NCBI RefSeq assembly: GCF_000416235.1
Contig: NZ_ATLO01000047.1
Span: 62,001 to 126,000 of the forward strand
Direction: 5' to 3'
Source of the DNA: Pseudomonas sp. CFII64
Lineage (GTDB): Bacteria; Pseudomonadota; Gammaproteobacteria; Pseudomonadales; Pseudomonadaceae
Length of the DNA: 64,000 nucleotides
Numbering within the stretch: the first letter of the stretch is position 1; the number at the start of each line of letters is the position of its first letter. Below are positions 39,201-46,662 of this stretch, piece after piece. The notes beneath the pieces were generated by a model. It saw only the letters and a list, made by a program, of their open reading frames with translations. It had not been told where the DNA came from and ran no database searches. The translations under genes and the position numbers were made by a program.

Positions 39201-40704
39201 TCTTTGGAGAGAGAAGAAGATTTTGTTGCCAAGTTGGGTGGAGCACCGTCGTCGTAGGCTACTACGTAGTGTTGTGGATGCCTGTGAATCTTTTGGTGTG
39301 GATTTGTTAATCTTGCCGGAGTACTCGGTGCGTCCGGAAACAGTCAGATGGTTGAAGGATAAGTGTTTACCTGGAAAAACAGTTGCTGTGCTAGCCGGAA
39401 CTTACTTGGAGTTTGATTCTGAATCGATACTTCCTGCCAAAAGCGCGACTCTTAATCTTTTATGGCCTGTTCCGAAAGATATACGCGAATACCTGAGGCC
39501 CTCTGAAGTTCGAGGCGGTCTGAGTGTGGATTCTGCAAATGATGAAATTAGCCAAGGTATTGTTCTAAATTTAAGTCGGCCAAAAAAATATAGGTCGGTT
39601 GCTCTGAACGAGTTTATACGGCCTGGAACACAACCCTTGGCGCCATTGTTTGTTCCTGGAAAAATAGTAGATAAATTACGTCTTGACTGGGAAATAAGTA
39701 TTGAGGGCGTAGTGAAGTTGCTCGCGTACTCTGGTTTGCCTTTGGCGAATTTTATGGAGTTGATTTGTTCTGAGATATTTCTTTTTACGAGTCCCACGAA
39801 TATTCCTGAGATGGCGAGGGACTACGCAGCTATGTGTTCGAGGTTTGGACTTGGAGTGTCTGAGGGTGATGTATGGGAGGATCTTAAGGGGCTTTCTAAT
39901 TGGCTGTCAGTTTGTTCAAAAAACGGTGGGGTTGGCTCTCGAAGGTCGATCATGATTGTTCCAGCTGCCACAACGCGTACCGCTGACTACTGGATAGCAG
40001 GTCAGGCTGGCCTGTTAGCAGCTGGTACAACGACCGTCTTCATCAACGGTGTCGGTTCAGGCTTGAAAGGCGGCAGTTGCTTTATCGGGCGAGAGAGTTG
40101 GAAAAACGGAGGGGGAACACATGGGTACATCGAAAGCTTAACTCCATATCATGGTTGGTCGAAAGGTATTTATTACAATAGTAAGGACGACCCATTGAGT
40201 GACGGGGATCAGGCGTTGGTTATTGCGGACATTGACCCCCATAATATGCTTGAAGGCAAACCTCGCCCTCAGATGCTTCCTGTTCCTTTACAGTTGGTTG
40301 CCTATTTACCAATTGCAGAAACTGTCGATGAGAAAACACTAGATCGTAGGTTGTGCGCAGCGATTCCCTCCAACGGCGAGTTATCCGATCCAGGTAATGT
40401 AGCGCGAGAGCTTTCAGGGAAGCTAAGAAGCCGAGGTTTATTTTGGCAGACTATTGCGCAAGGTATAAATAATATAGATATTAAATTTTTCGAGGGATTT
40501 AGTAAGAATTTTTCTGATGAAAAAACAATACAAGAAAGAGCAAAGTCGTTTTTCAATAACGGTTATCAACAGCCGTTTTCATCTGTGGAAAAGCAAGATC
40601 TGCTATCTTCACCTGCGTTTTATGATTGGATAGATGCAGATATGACTTTGCGAGAAGGTGAGGAGTTACCGTTTATCTCAGTTCCTTCTTGGATCGAAGA
40701 ATAG
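33232..40704 (+). CDS. CHC2 zinc finger-TOPRIM-reverse transcriptase-nitrilase fusion
   Basis: A 2490-aa single polypeptide with an AAAGGA ribosome site. In order: a DnaG-type CHC2 zinc finger (C38, H41, C63, C66, with CPFHSDKTPS and FHCFACGEHGDAIDLV); a DnaG-like linker with GDRIVFPIRD and GRALD; a TOPRIM fold with E286 in VCEGFLDAL and D338/D340 in CFDRDEAG; a reverse transcriptase (about residues 540-900) with motif A D693 in LDVSRYYDRI, the motif RGIPQGPVIS (776-785) and catalytic Y820-V-D-D823; about 1000 residues with no recognised domain; an acidic low-complexity linker (about 1830-1920); and a C-terminal nitrilase with E2030 (LPEY), K2118/K2119 and C2179 (LICSE). RT-nitrilase pairing is known from UG1/DRT1 antiphage RTs; the DnaG-like front end is not something I recall from them. 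Base composition is markedly AT-rich against its neighbours. Confidence 0.85.
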   Translation: MPRINIEKLLHEVEIDKVAERLGMELRNESATRKLALCPFHSDKTPSLLIDTSRDKSPQHFHCFACGEHGDAIDLVRGVLNLDFKGAVEWLSPSYSSISIRKESGRKDLKVEQSETPGLELAYKLYKVSNDKERLATWASSRSLDLAALEKAGFLYAHKNSLSKQISITKPAATQRELAGALEEASLIRKLLPSVGTINYHLNLQSSQDIRYADFFTGDRIVFPIRDEQKKLLGLAGRALDDQTPKYLFSKSFPKSKTLFRIEQAASSIRKSAKEGKKDLRLYVCEGFLDALKLESIGLPAIAVMGISLSKEQVQIIKGISDSLPSKVASLTICICFDRDEAGLRGASETALKLLSANLDVLFIWPTATQIKGVGGSTRTKDPDEYLSGLSAQNALLLLKDSTYESGIAVFANQFGVDADDLLEAHRWDNASRSRKYRAFEKARTELRKIVGNTPEKIKKLIEGNQKGTSVAAMEEWLQFLNVDVATETAVSECYLTNSDARLNHARLLAYMGSRRGELPCDESKWERLDVAASAFNILLHERLSNELSEPIGPFEAVWVPRSFGSDEPRLKVMPQPEDLIVHQYVLNELLTERWDASALGGTNFSHCIPAVRYYREERKTVTTGLSNDLKPLVLSDQTLSFAYQIDMEVIEGRQPATDQGMFRPFLDCWRDFMQSLNKQAKEIKYVYAIRLDVSRYYDRIRRHVVRDSIQPHIEKALESVAGNAPAFAELLKAQAEMGQAADKAASVVEQLCDMVFGYPYLRPDNGRITRSDPLRGIPQGPVISAWLGSVALFPVDLAALELMKKYNVNEETHLGYARYVDDIILLASSAELLEELREVVDLKTRALDLALVAKADAIPPMTAEEFSDYANQGRALEASGPAWEPPLAGDGETGWEFWSGAPPSDRQSALHLLSNWEIYRSSTDVVLQTVKTSFLAMDLRSSELAKGARLLWYAVASKLSVVDSESDSIADKAWKLYEKYWKECTEDAGWVLDSDSFGWEAPSLFALEGLEKLIDHKNSLQLGLSASENALRQKRISYLAKVVLEEGFRQNVLTNDSKLKYQLEKRLDLLEWKAAKSCGVPVRRTKTYAERSMYVRSWLPFDWFHAAVEQLMLANRCSESDPLSSYVTQYKALSRSVGEDNNESYKFYRYFLPSDGNPDDLEFFAKSGTKYFGLALQVLVALIPRESIISLLSKRVCLLSSLGAGGKLLIMPPLPGVNQRRMVACKVDEGTTENLCSVNSFEFYDAFSKENSQSDLVFFGAENGVVIAAVPEWVVEESPSSALLKKASDLPVGLNLFLLDKPPSGKFIVNASVLRQAANLYRSLVLMMAEYERQNEGLELIPAWPYIAINTPGQASYLICEGVPKGEVGNRAFVRDGGRALRTIEVPIYEAQLWRAGVALSDYLGFHDDIAKFSSSESEVPLDEATLAEPSHYVLRSQLRKLRGAFANSQIGRRIIPHSFLPASVERALELLEKFPDTTDNPLLQLMHLLATETETAGMWVRYEKNVDLTELTIFLRAVADRVLSKLPLSIGEVLATAPTATIGLRRDLVGILTFTRSLWSVDQNAQISPLFAWRTLRAGAVSSGIAVALQGILASLRSHGGFARYEGFDFPVEWEIPPASVAVADSGRTDTNIDDNISLLDLLRLLVTHLGYRMRLADDGSPQISSCISSAIETIAVALASISVKDLIEPESTDWPFFDVTEKALDVLNLELLETVCNMVKDLDFELGLNVVLVMEQAYGFNAQTKRFTDSRGLAWDIKPWMISQYPLRARHVEESFDSDRRVVRVWTEVYDRSSDRLLSISVLGEPFASIALLKTSANTSEDNSVVAKVGSDEVIPVAEVGQDTPVEVEDAEPQKDIFSLEAGENIDSNDQSTDNRSPDFAEKTEDRPVEVVLSEATIKARASSFKLSQKGAWSDRKDSKNLGHVRVAFVQWDHQELSYAHPMVEATPKKWPFSPGCKSTVIKKLRYLKDSPYGSLLSATDATGLNHLWREKKILLPSWVEHRRRRLLRSVVDACESFGVDLLILPEYSVRPETVRWLKDKCLPGKTVAVLAGTYLEFDSESILPAKSATLNLLWPVPKDIREYLRPSEVRGGLSVDSANDEISQGIVLNLSRPKKYRSVALNEFIRPGTQPLAPLFVPGKIVDKLRLDWEISIEGVVKLLAYSGLPLANFMELICSEIFLFTSPTNIPEMARDYAAMCSRFGLGVSEGDVWEDLKGLSNWLSVCSKNGGVGSRRSIMIVPAATTRTADYWIAGQAGLLAAGTTTVFINGVGSGLKGGSCFIGRESWKNGGGTHGYIESLTPYHGWSKGIYYNSKDDPLSDGDQALVIADIDPHNMLEGKPRPQMLPVPLQLVAYLPIAETVDEKTLDRRLCAAIPSNGELSDPGNVARELSGKLRSRGLFWQTIAQGINNIDIKFFEGFSKNFSDEKTIQERAKSFFNNGYQQPFSSVEKQDLLSSPAFYDWIDADMTLREGEELPFISVPSWIEE

Positions 40705-40828
40705 TAAAGATTGGAACGAGTGTTGGTGCTTTTATATGATAAACCGCCTACTCAGTATTTTTCCTCGCTGCGTTAATGCCCCGATATCTGATACAGAGCG
40801 CCGAGGGTGTAGAGTGATCACGGTATGT

Positions 40829-40863
40829 CCGCTTCTGGCCGGTTGCTGCCCCTCACAACCGGC
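40829..40863. repeat. Repeat copy C with hairpin
   Basis: CCGCTTCTGGCCGGTT (40829-40844) in the same orientation as copy A, 125 nt after the RT gene. Its right half pairs with CAACCGGC (40856-40863) to form an 8-bp hairpin. With copy A it frames the recombinase remnant and the RT gene as an 8.4-kb segment. Confidence 0.65.
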
Positions 40864-40969
40864 AGTTATGAGCCAAAAGCGATGGGGGGCCTCTGCTATG
40901 CTTTTCACCTAGCTTCCTGTCACTAGTGCTGCGCCATCCCTCCATTGAGATACGTTCGTTGGCTTTGAG

Positions 40970-41509
40970 TTAGCCGCGACGTTTGGGGCGACTGTATCCG
41001 GCTTGTTCGAGGAGTTTACTAGCCTCAATAATGTCTAGTGGGTGCCGCTCCGGATCCATCAGATCAGTGTAGAAATTTGCGCAGCCACCTACCACATGAC
41101 CACTCCAAATGCAAGTTTCCCTGTACTCTTTACGAAAAACCTGAAGCAGTAACGTTTTAAAGTTAAGTGTCGGAGAAAATTTAGATTTGTAAGCGTTTCC
41201 CTTGATCATATAATCCTCCCAATTTAGCCTTATAGGCAGTCGGAAACCTTCCATTCGGGTGGACAGATCTAAGATAATATTAAATGTCAAAAACTCTACT
41301 CTGACCCCAAGAAGATCTTGTGCCAAAATCCTGTTTAATACGTTGTCTCTTCCCTCGTCAGTATTGTACAAACTGGTCCACACACCTTTCTGTGACGACT
41401 GGACCACGACAATGTGAGCACGTTGGATAGAGCCGGAGCCATCCATGACTATTGCATATTCGGCAGCGCACGGTTGACGATCGTTGCCAGCGTAAAAGAT
41501 CTGCTTCAA
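40970..41509 (-). CDS. Hypothetical protein, RT-gene neighbour
   Basis: A 179-aa protein with a TTG start, supported by a GCGAGG ribosome site 7 nt upstream. Composition and a compact alternating pattern (AEYAIVMDGSGSIQRAHIVVVQS, GVRVEFLTFNIIL) suggest an alpha/beta fold; no family recognised. It lies 24 nt downstream of the 41534-42229 gene in the same direction, so they form an operon that converges on the RT gene. Confidence 0.62.
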   Translation of the reverse strand: MKQIFYAGNDRQPCAAEYAIVMDGSGSIQRAHIVVVQSSQKGVWTSLYNTDEGRDNVLNRILAQDLLGVRVEFLTFNIILDLSTRMEGFRLPIRLNWEDYMIKGNAYKSKFSPTLNFKTLLLQVFRKEYRETCIWSGHVVGGCANFYTDLMDPERHPLDIIEASKLLEQAGYSRPKRRG

Positions 41510-41533
41510 AAGATTACCTCGCTCTCCTGGCAG

Positions 41534-42229
41534 TTAACTCAAAAAAGTCACTAGTTTGCTGCCGAACTGTGTGGTCTGTTTTGATAAACAACTATCCGCG
41601 CTTAGAATCATTTCAAGCTGCTTTACTTCAACCAATCCCTTTTGATAGAGGTCAGCCCATATGCTATCGAGAATTTCATGGTTTTCAATTAGCTCGGGCA
41701 TGGCGCTTGCGATAATCTGGGATAAAGAAACTGTGGTTTGGTACGGTTTTACTCGGTTGTTATCCGCAAACCACCGATCAGGATTCTCGAAAAGCTTTAG
41801 CAGTCTAATGTGAGAAACTGTGCATACGTCTACAAAATTGAGAAATACCTGGCGATAATCATCGCTTGGACATGTAGGCAGCGCAGAATTTATTACAGCG
41901 TTGCGCAATGCTTCGAGTTTCTCTGCTTGGTGATTTCTTAGGGAGATATTGCAAACCTCCGCAACAGTGCTGACAAAGGCTTCATTTTCCTGTAGACCTG
42001 CCTCCGTTACAATTCCTTGCTCTATGAGGTCGTTAAGAGCAGCCCCAATGGCAAGCATTGTTTCCGTGCGGCGCCTATTTAAAGGAGCCTCGAGTAACGA
42101 ATTAAAAATCTCCAATAACGGGCTTCCCACAACTGGGATCGCACCTATAGTAGCTCTTCCAATGCGGTGTAACTTCTCATCAAACGGCTCGACTTTTGGG
42201 TCTGCCGCTTCAAGATCAACTTTTTTCAT
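41534..42229 (-). CDS. Hypothetical protein, island accessory
   Basis: A 231-aa mainly helical protein. The start is ATG 42229 (MKKVDLEA); the upstream extension is unlike protein. It has a hydrophobic glycine-rich helix RATIGAIPVVGSPLLEIFNS (about residues 25-44), then RRRTETMLAIGAALNDLIEQG, NEAFVSTVAEVCNISLRNHQ and EKLEALRNAVINSA. I recall similar uncharacterised proteins near defence and mobile genes, but no named domain. The hydrophobic segment could contact membranes. First gene of a two-gene operon. Confidence 0.65.
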   Translation of the reverse strand: MKKVDLEAADPKVEPFDEKLHRIGRATIGAIPVVGSPLLEIFNSLLEAPLNRRRTETMLAIGAALNDLIEQGIVTEAGLQENEAFVSTVAEVCNISLRNHQAEKLEALRNAVINSALPTCPSDDYRQVFLNFVDVCTVSHIRLLKLFENPDRWFADNNRVKPYQTTVSLSQIIASAMPELIENHEILDSIWADLYQKGLVEVKQLEMILSADSCLSKQTTQFGSKLVTFLS

Positions 42230-42310
42230 GATTTGTGAATCCTTGATATGCCATGTGAGCGAATGCTTACTACGATCGTTGCTTGCCGTTGACAAGCATA
42301 TCAACTTCAC

Positions 42311-42726
42311 TTGGAGCTAGGTAGTGGCCCAGAAATGGGGCCCTAGCAGGCAATTACTATACCTGGTGTGTCTAATCCTCTATTCATACAGATCTATTCG
42401 CTGACGGCTGATGTAGAGTATCTCTGGGGCATCGGACTGTTTTGCAAATCGAAACAGCCTGCACCGAGCTTGGAACTTAACGGGAGAAGGACCATTTTCT
42501 GAGCAACCTAGAGCCATGTGTCCGCCATTCGCCTGTTTCTGACCGTTGAATCCGAGGTCTGTTGGGGAGGGATGATGTTCAGTTATGCGTTGAAATGTTG
42601 GATTGACTGTTAGCGTTCGAAACGCGATAACGGCTACCGTGATTGAGATTAAGGCCTCATTCCACACGAACTGGTCGGTCGGTTGTGGCGCTGCAGTGAA
42701 ATGCGCTTGGAACCTAGCTTGCCCGC
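42311..42726. other. Intergenic region
   Basis: 416 nt between the two-gene operon and the next minus-strand gene. No convincing gene, repeat or RNA signal was seen. It should hold the operon promoter. Confidence 0.4.
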
Positions 42727-43059
42727 TTACATCGACTTAACCGAAATAACTTCCACAAACCTGAATTTTTTCTTGGCGATTTTTGTAGCTTCTTGCTCTG
42801 CAACTAGGGAGCTGAGCGTATCGGCTTCATGTACGATCTCGTGCATATTGCCTTCGAATTCATTCCCCACCCTCAGTGTGACTTTCAATCTGGGAGTAAA
42901 GGTTTTTGATAATTTATTTTTCTTCACTGCCTTTGTCGGCTTCGCGATCACGGTTTCGGGTGCGGTGTCTTGCACGTGTGTGTCGATTACTAAAGCAGGA
43001 ACCTTAGGCTCACCGAACAGCGCCCGCCGCATTTCTTCTTCCGTTAGCTCTGTAGTCAT
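42727..43059 (-). CDS. Conserved small island protein
   Basis: A 110-aa protein. N-terminus TTELTEEEMRRALFG, a variable Ala/Pro/Lys linker with KKNKLSKTFTPRLKVTLRV, and a C-terminus DTLSSLVAEQEATKIAKKKFRFVEVISV. Similar short proteins occur in Pseudomonas islands and plasmids as far as I recall, without assigned function. Start ATG 43059; weak ribosome site. Confidence 0.6.
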   Translation of the reverse strand: MTTELTEEEMRRALFGEPKVPALVIDTHVQDTAPETVIAKPTKAVKKNKLSKTFTPRLKVTLRVGNEFEGNMHEIVHEADTLSSLVAEQEATKIAKKKFRFVEVISVKSM

Positions 43060-43241
43060 ACAAATTCTCGAGAGGGTTTCGTGTATAGCGTTACCAATTC
43101 TATCACTGTGGGGAGCTTCGGAAATATGAAGGAGTTGCGTGGTATCTGACCTGCCTTAGCCACTAAATGCCGATGAACGTAAATTTTCGTCCGGAGCTCT
43201 CATTCGAATTCGGCGCTTATTGACTCTTATGCTTGTATTGT

Positions 43242-43292
43242 CGCTTGTTCGCTTGTTCGCTTGTTCGCTTGTTCGCTTGTTCGCTTGTTCGC
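43242..43292. repeat. 8-bp tandem repeat (CGCTTGTT)n
   Basis: Six full copies of CGCTTGTT plus a three-base remainder. Because the unit is not a multiple of three it would shift any reading frame across it; it probably lies outside genes and may vary in copy number between strains. Confidence 0.95.
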
Positions 43293-43646
43293 ATTTACGC
43301 TTTGCTCCGTTGCGGTCAATCCCGCGACCGGGTGTCGCAACCCGCAAACACACACACGAAGGCGCTGTTCCGCGCCATAGCGAAAGCAGAGTAGTTGGCG
43401 CTCTATTAGGTCTTACTACTGCATTTCTATGGCAGGCCGTGCGGGGCAGGCTTATGCCTGGCCGGTTTTCCTTCGTGTGCCGGTTTGCGACGCCCGTACG
43501 GTCTGCCACCCAATCGTGTCGCAACGGCGGTTGGCAGCTCCTTAATTACACGAAGAAGATAAGGAAAATGACCTGTCCCCCTTTTAAGCTCGTGCGCCAC
43601 CCCTGCCAAATGATTCAAGCTGCAAACTATCTCGGAGGATTCCGTG

Positions 43647-43906
43647 ATGTTTGATCTTTCGCTTCTAATCGGCCTCCCCAAACCTAACTCGATACTTCAT
43701 CGCTTACCCCTGAAGATGCCGCCATTAAACTACGGCAGGCTGGCACTCTTCGGCTTAATGGCGCGCAGAGTATTCTTCTTCATTGTCCGCAAGACGTTGA
43801 GCTGGCGGTAGAGCTGTTGGATGACGCGGCAGTGCTGTTCGACAAGGCATGTCGATATCGGTCGGGTATCCCTGCTCAGCGCGTTCATCAACAGATTGGT
43901 GAATAA
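43647..43906 (+). pseudogene. Small ORF interrupted by a one-base frameshift
   Basis: A strong GGAGG site lies 8 nt before ATG 43647, and the frame begins MFDLSLLIGLPKPN. At about 43690 the protein-like reading moves to another frame (SLTPEDAAIKLRQAGTLRL, then HCPQDVELAVELLDDAAV, ending QRVHQQIGE and TAA 43906). Together they make a coherent protein of about 85 aa, so a one-nucleotide deletion is likely. Function unknown. Confidence 0.45.
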
Positions 43907-43972
43907 GCCTCTGTCCCTTCCGCTGAAGGCTGTCCAGGTATCCGAACACCATGGGGCAATGAATTCCGCCCG

Positions 43973-44179
43973 ATGATTGAGGACGGCGTTCGGTGCGCTG
44001 AGACCTGGCTTGATGGTTCATCATTGCCGCTGTGGTGGGCTCTGGCGCAAAACCGAAAACGTCATAGTCCAGGTGATCCACAAGAGGCATTTGAAGCAGG
44101 TTTTTTGCTGCGGTTGCAGCAGACGCTGATCATGCGACGTGAGGCAGTCACTTCCCGATCAACCAGCTTCGATGCCTGA
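43973..44179 (+). CDS. Small hypothetical protein
   Basis: A 68-aa ORF starting MIEDGVRCAETWLDGSSLPL and containing GDPQEAFEAGFLLRLQQTL; the amphipathic pattern and codon use look protein-like. It follows the frameshifted ORF by 66 nt and may belong to the same former operon. No ribosome site stands out. Confidence 0.4.
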   Translation: MIEDGVRCAETWLDGSSLPLWWALAQNRKRHSPGDPQEAFEAGFLLRLQQTLIMRREAVTSRSTSFDA

Positions 44180-44421
44180 TTTTGTAGTTGACGTTTGCGA
44201 CTTTGCTTTTCCCGCCAAACCCTCTGATCAAGCGATCTTTGATCGCGCCGATCGGAGGGTTCACTCGCTTTTTCTTGCAGCAACCGCGTTCTACCCCATT
44301 CATTTCAAATTTGATTAGCGCGGCCTTCTTTTACCCGTCAGTAATTGGTCGTGATCTGTATCGGGCGCAGAGCCGTTTCAGTGTCAAGGCGGATCTTTTC
44401 GTTTGGCATGGATATAGGTGT

Positions 44422-44457
44422 GGCGACAGCGGCGACAACGGCGACAACGGCGACAAC
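44422..44457. repeat. Iterated GGCGACA motifs, cluster 1
   Basis: Four direct GGCGACA heptamers (in units of 9 nt, GGCGACAAC) upstream of the DUF3987 operon. More copies follow at 44483-44508. Similar heptamers recur on the other strand at 46720-46795 and near 48327 and 48370. Confidence 0.8.
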
Positions 44458-44488
44458 CCACGTTGAACGTGGCCTGAAGCATGGCGAC

Positions 44489-44514
44489 AAAAGTGGCGAC
44501 AGTCGCCACTTTTT
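44489..44514. terminator. Perfect palindrome containing GGCGACAGTCGCC
   Basis: AAAAGTGGCGAC, a central A, then GTCGCCACTTTT: 12-bp arms, followed by T residues. It could act as a bidirectional terminator or as a head-to-head pair of the GGCGACA sites. Confidence 0.65.
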
Positions 44515-45255
44515 GCACGCGTGACCATTACGCTTGACCGCTATTTCGAGTGAGTATAAAAATTGGCGCACGGATCGCTGTCGTTGACAGCACCAGCCCA
44601 GGTAGCCAGAACCTTCAAGGCTACGCCACTTGTGTGGTGGTTCTTCCCGAAGTGCGATTAGCGCCCGGCGGCTCGCACGGTCACTCTCCAAGGGTGATGG
44701 ATGCCTACTCGACTTATCTGCCCGTTGCGGCAGACGATGGACCTTCCTCGCTGCACTGCAGCAATCTCACCTCTCGGCACACTTCGCTGCGCCAGACCGC
44801 GCCTGTCTCTTTCTCCTGGAAAGAGACGGGCGCTCGTAGCACTGCTGCAAGCCACGTCGTACAAGGCATTGCCGCAACTCTCCTCGTGACAATCGGCCTG
44901 ACAAATCCGATTCGTCGCCATCCGCAACGACACAGGCACCGGTGCCGCAGCTCATGGAAAGGCTGCACCTGACTGACAGTCAGGCATGCCCCAGGCGTCG
45001 ATGTTGTTGCCTTCTCTCACTCAGGATCTCCAGGTGCCGAACTCGTCAGTCGGCACAGCCTCCGCCCGCCCGCATTTTCGGATGCGCTAAGAAGGCCAGA
45101 TTCATGGGTTCATGCCCTCGCTCCCGGTCGTAAGGAGCCGCACGTTCCGCGTCAGTGAACACCTCACAGGCCGCAGGGGCCTTGATCCCTGATAACACTC
45201 AACAGCCGTGGCGGGACTACGTGAGGACGACCAGCAATGAACGAGGAGAGGACCC
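44515..45255. other. Long region without recognised gene
   Basis: 741 nt upstream of the DUF3987 gene. Several frames are open for 60-140 codons but none looks protein-like or has a ribosome site. The stretch could carry an origin, a structured RNA or a decayed gene. GAGGAGAGG before ATG 45256 belongs to the next gene. Confidence 0.45.
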
Positions 45256-46662
45256 ATGCAGCAGTTAGATCCGAAGCTTGAACTACCACAACCACCTCGA
45301 CCGCTGATTGAGTCGAATCCCGTGGCCCCGCCTTATCCGGTGCAGGCACTGGGTGGGATTCTTAGGCCTGCGGTGGAGCGCATGGCCGAGGTCATCGGCG
45401 TGCCCCAGGCACTGGCCGCGCAATCGGTGTTGGCGGCCTCGGCGCTGGCCACACAAGGCCATGCGGGCTTACATCTCGACGGGCGCAGTTATCCGCTGTC
45501 GCTGTACCTGATCACCGTGGCCGCGTCAGGGGATCGCAAGACCGCCGCAGACCGATGTGCATTGCTGCCGGCACGGCAATGGGAGCGTGAACAGTGGCAG
45601 CGCTATCGCGAACAACTTGCCCGGTACCGTGCCGCACAGCGACAGGCGCAGTGTATCAAGCCCGGCGATCCTGAGCCCGCAAACGGAATGTCGCTCGAAG
45701 CGGAGCCCTCAGCCCCTAGACTGATCACCACGGACCCGACTATCGAGGCCCTGATCAAGGGGCTCTGTCATGACCTGCCTAGCATGGGTCTGTTCTGTGA
45801 TGAGGGTGGACAATTCCTCGGCAGCAGCACCATGAGTCGGGATAACCGTTTGAAAGCGGTAACGACCTTGTCGTCACTCTGGGATGGCAGCCCGATAGAT
45901 CGCGCGCGTTCCATGGTTGGTGAAAGCTTGCGAGCCTATGACCGACGCTTGAGCCTGCACCTGATGCTGCAACCGTATTTGGCCATGCAGTTACTCAGTG
46001 ACCCGTTGCTGCAGGGGCAAGGCATTCTAGGGCGCTGCTTGATGACCTGGCCCACCAGTCTAGCCGGGCAACGTAGCTACCAGGCTGTCGACTTGTCCAA
46101 AGACGCTGCCCTCAAGCGCTATCATCACCGCCTTTCGGCTCTGTTTTATCAGCCTTGGTCACTTTCCGCTGACGGAGCCTTGCAACTGTCAAAGCTGAGC
46201 CTCAGTCCGCTCGCGCGTCGTCGCTGGATTGATTTGCATGATGCTATCGAAGCTCAACTGGGTGAGTTTGGCGAGCTGGCCAGCGTGCGGCCCAGCGGTT
46301 CGAAGGCCGCCGACAACCTTTTGCGCGTCGCCGGCATTTTGGCCGTTGTGGAGGAGAGCAGTGTCGTGGAGGTCGACCATATCCAGCGGGCCTCGGCCTT
46401 AGTTTGCTACTACCTCACCGAGATCCAGCGCCTGACCGAGCAGGAGCCGGTGTGCAGGGTAAAAGAAGAGGCGGACCGGCTGTTGCGCTGGCTGCAGGTC
46501 AAGGATTGGAAGCGCTTCAGTATTCGAGATCTGAATCGCAACGGTCCCCGCTTTGCCCGCAAGAGCAGTCGTCATGCCGCAAAGCTGCTGGTCGAGTTGA
46601 TTGATCATCAGTGGTTGATCTCCGACGGCCACATCTTCGAGGTGCGCCATGTTCAATCTTGA
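45256..46662 (+). CDS. DUF3987 family replication-associated protein
   Basis: A 468-aa protein of the DUF3987 (YfjI-like) family found in mobile elements, where it takes the place of a primase/helicase. N-terminal PPYPVQALGGILRPAVERMAE, a modified P-loop VAASGDRKTAAD (about residues 90-101), MGLFCDEGGQFLGS (about 178-191, Walker B-like), and a C-terminal helical/winged-helix part RLLRWLQVKDWKRFSIRDLN. A strong GAGGAG ribosome site precedes it. First gene of a four-gene operon; GGCGACA sites surround it, which suggests a replicon function. Confidence 0.82.
   Translation: MQQLDPKLELPQPPRPLIESNPVAPPYPVQALGGILRPAVERMAEVIGVPQALAAQSVLAASALATQGHAGLHLDGRSYPLSLYLITVAASGDRKTAADRCALLPARQWEREQWQRYREQLARYRAAQRQAQCIKPGDPEPANGMSLEAEPSAPRLITTDPTIEALIKGLCHDLPSMGLFCDEGGQFLGSSTMSRDNRLKAVTTLSSLWDGSPIDRARSMVGESLRAYDRRLSLHLMLQPYLAMQLLSDPLLQGQGILGRCLMTWPTSLAGQRSYQAVDLSKDAALKRYHHRLSALFYQPWSLSADGALQLSKLSLSPLARRRWIDLHDAIEAQLGEFGELASVRPSGSKAADNLLRVAGILAVVEESSVVEVDHIQRASALVCYYLTEIQRLTEQEPVCRVKEEADRLLRWLQVKDWKRFSIRDLNRNGPRFARKSSRHAAKLLVELIDHQWLISDGHIFEVRHVQS

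Noticed and set aside
42380..42667. 95-aa minus-strand ORF between island genes
   Set aside because: No domain, no ribosome site and no support from context; left as intergenic.
43242..43292. Repeat array as a CRISPR
   Set aside because: The 8-bp units are contiguous without spacers and no cas gene is present.
43220..43654. 144-aa plus-strand ORF across the tandem repeat
   Set aside because: The first part is only the translated 8-bp repeat and the rest has no recognisable family; opposite-strand reading is equally poor.
44188..44466. 92-aa ORF ending in DSGDNGDNGDNPR
   Set aside because: Its tail is the translated GGCGACAAC array; the rest has no ribosome site or coherent fold.
44550..44972. 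140-aa and smaller ORFs upstream of the DUF3987 gene
   Set aside because: Several overlapping frames on both strands are equally open with unlikely composition; none could be preferred.
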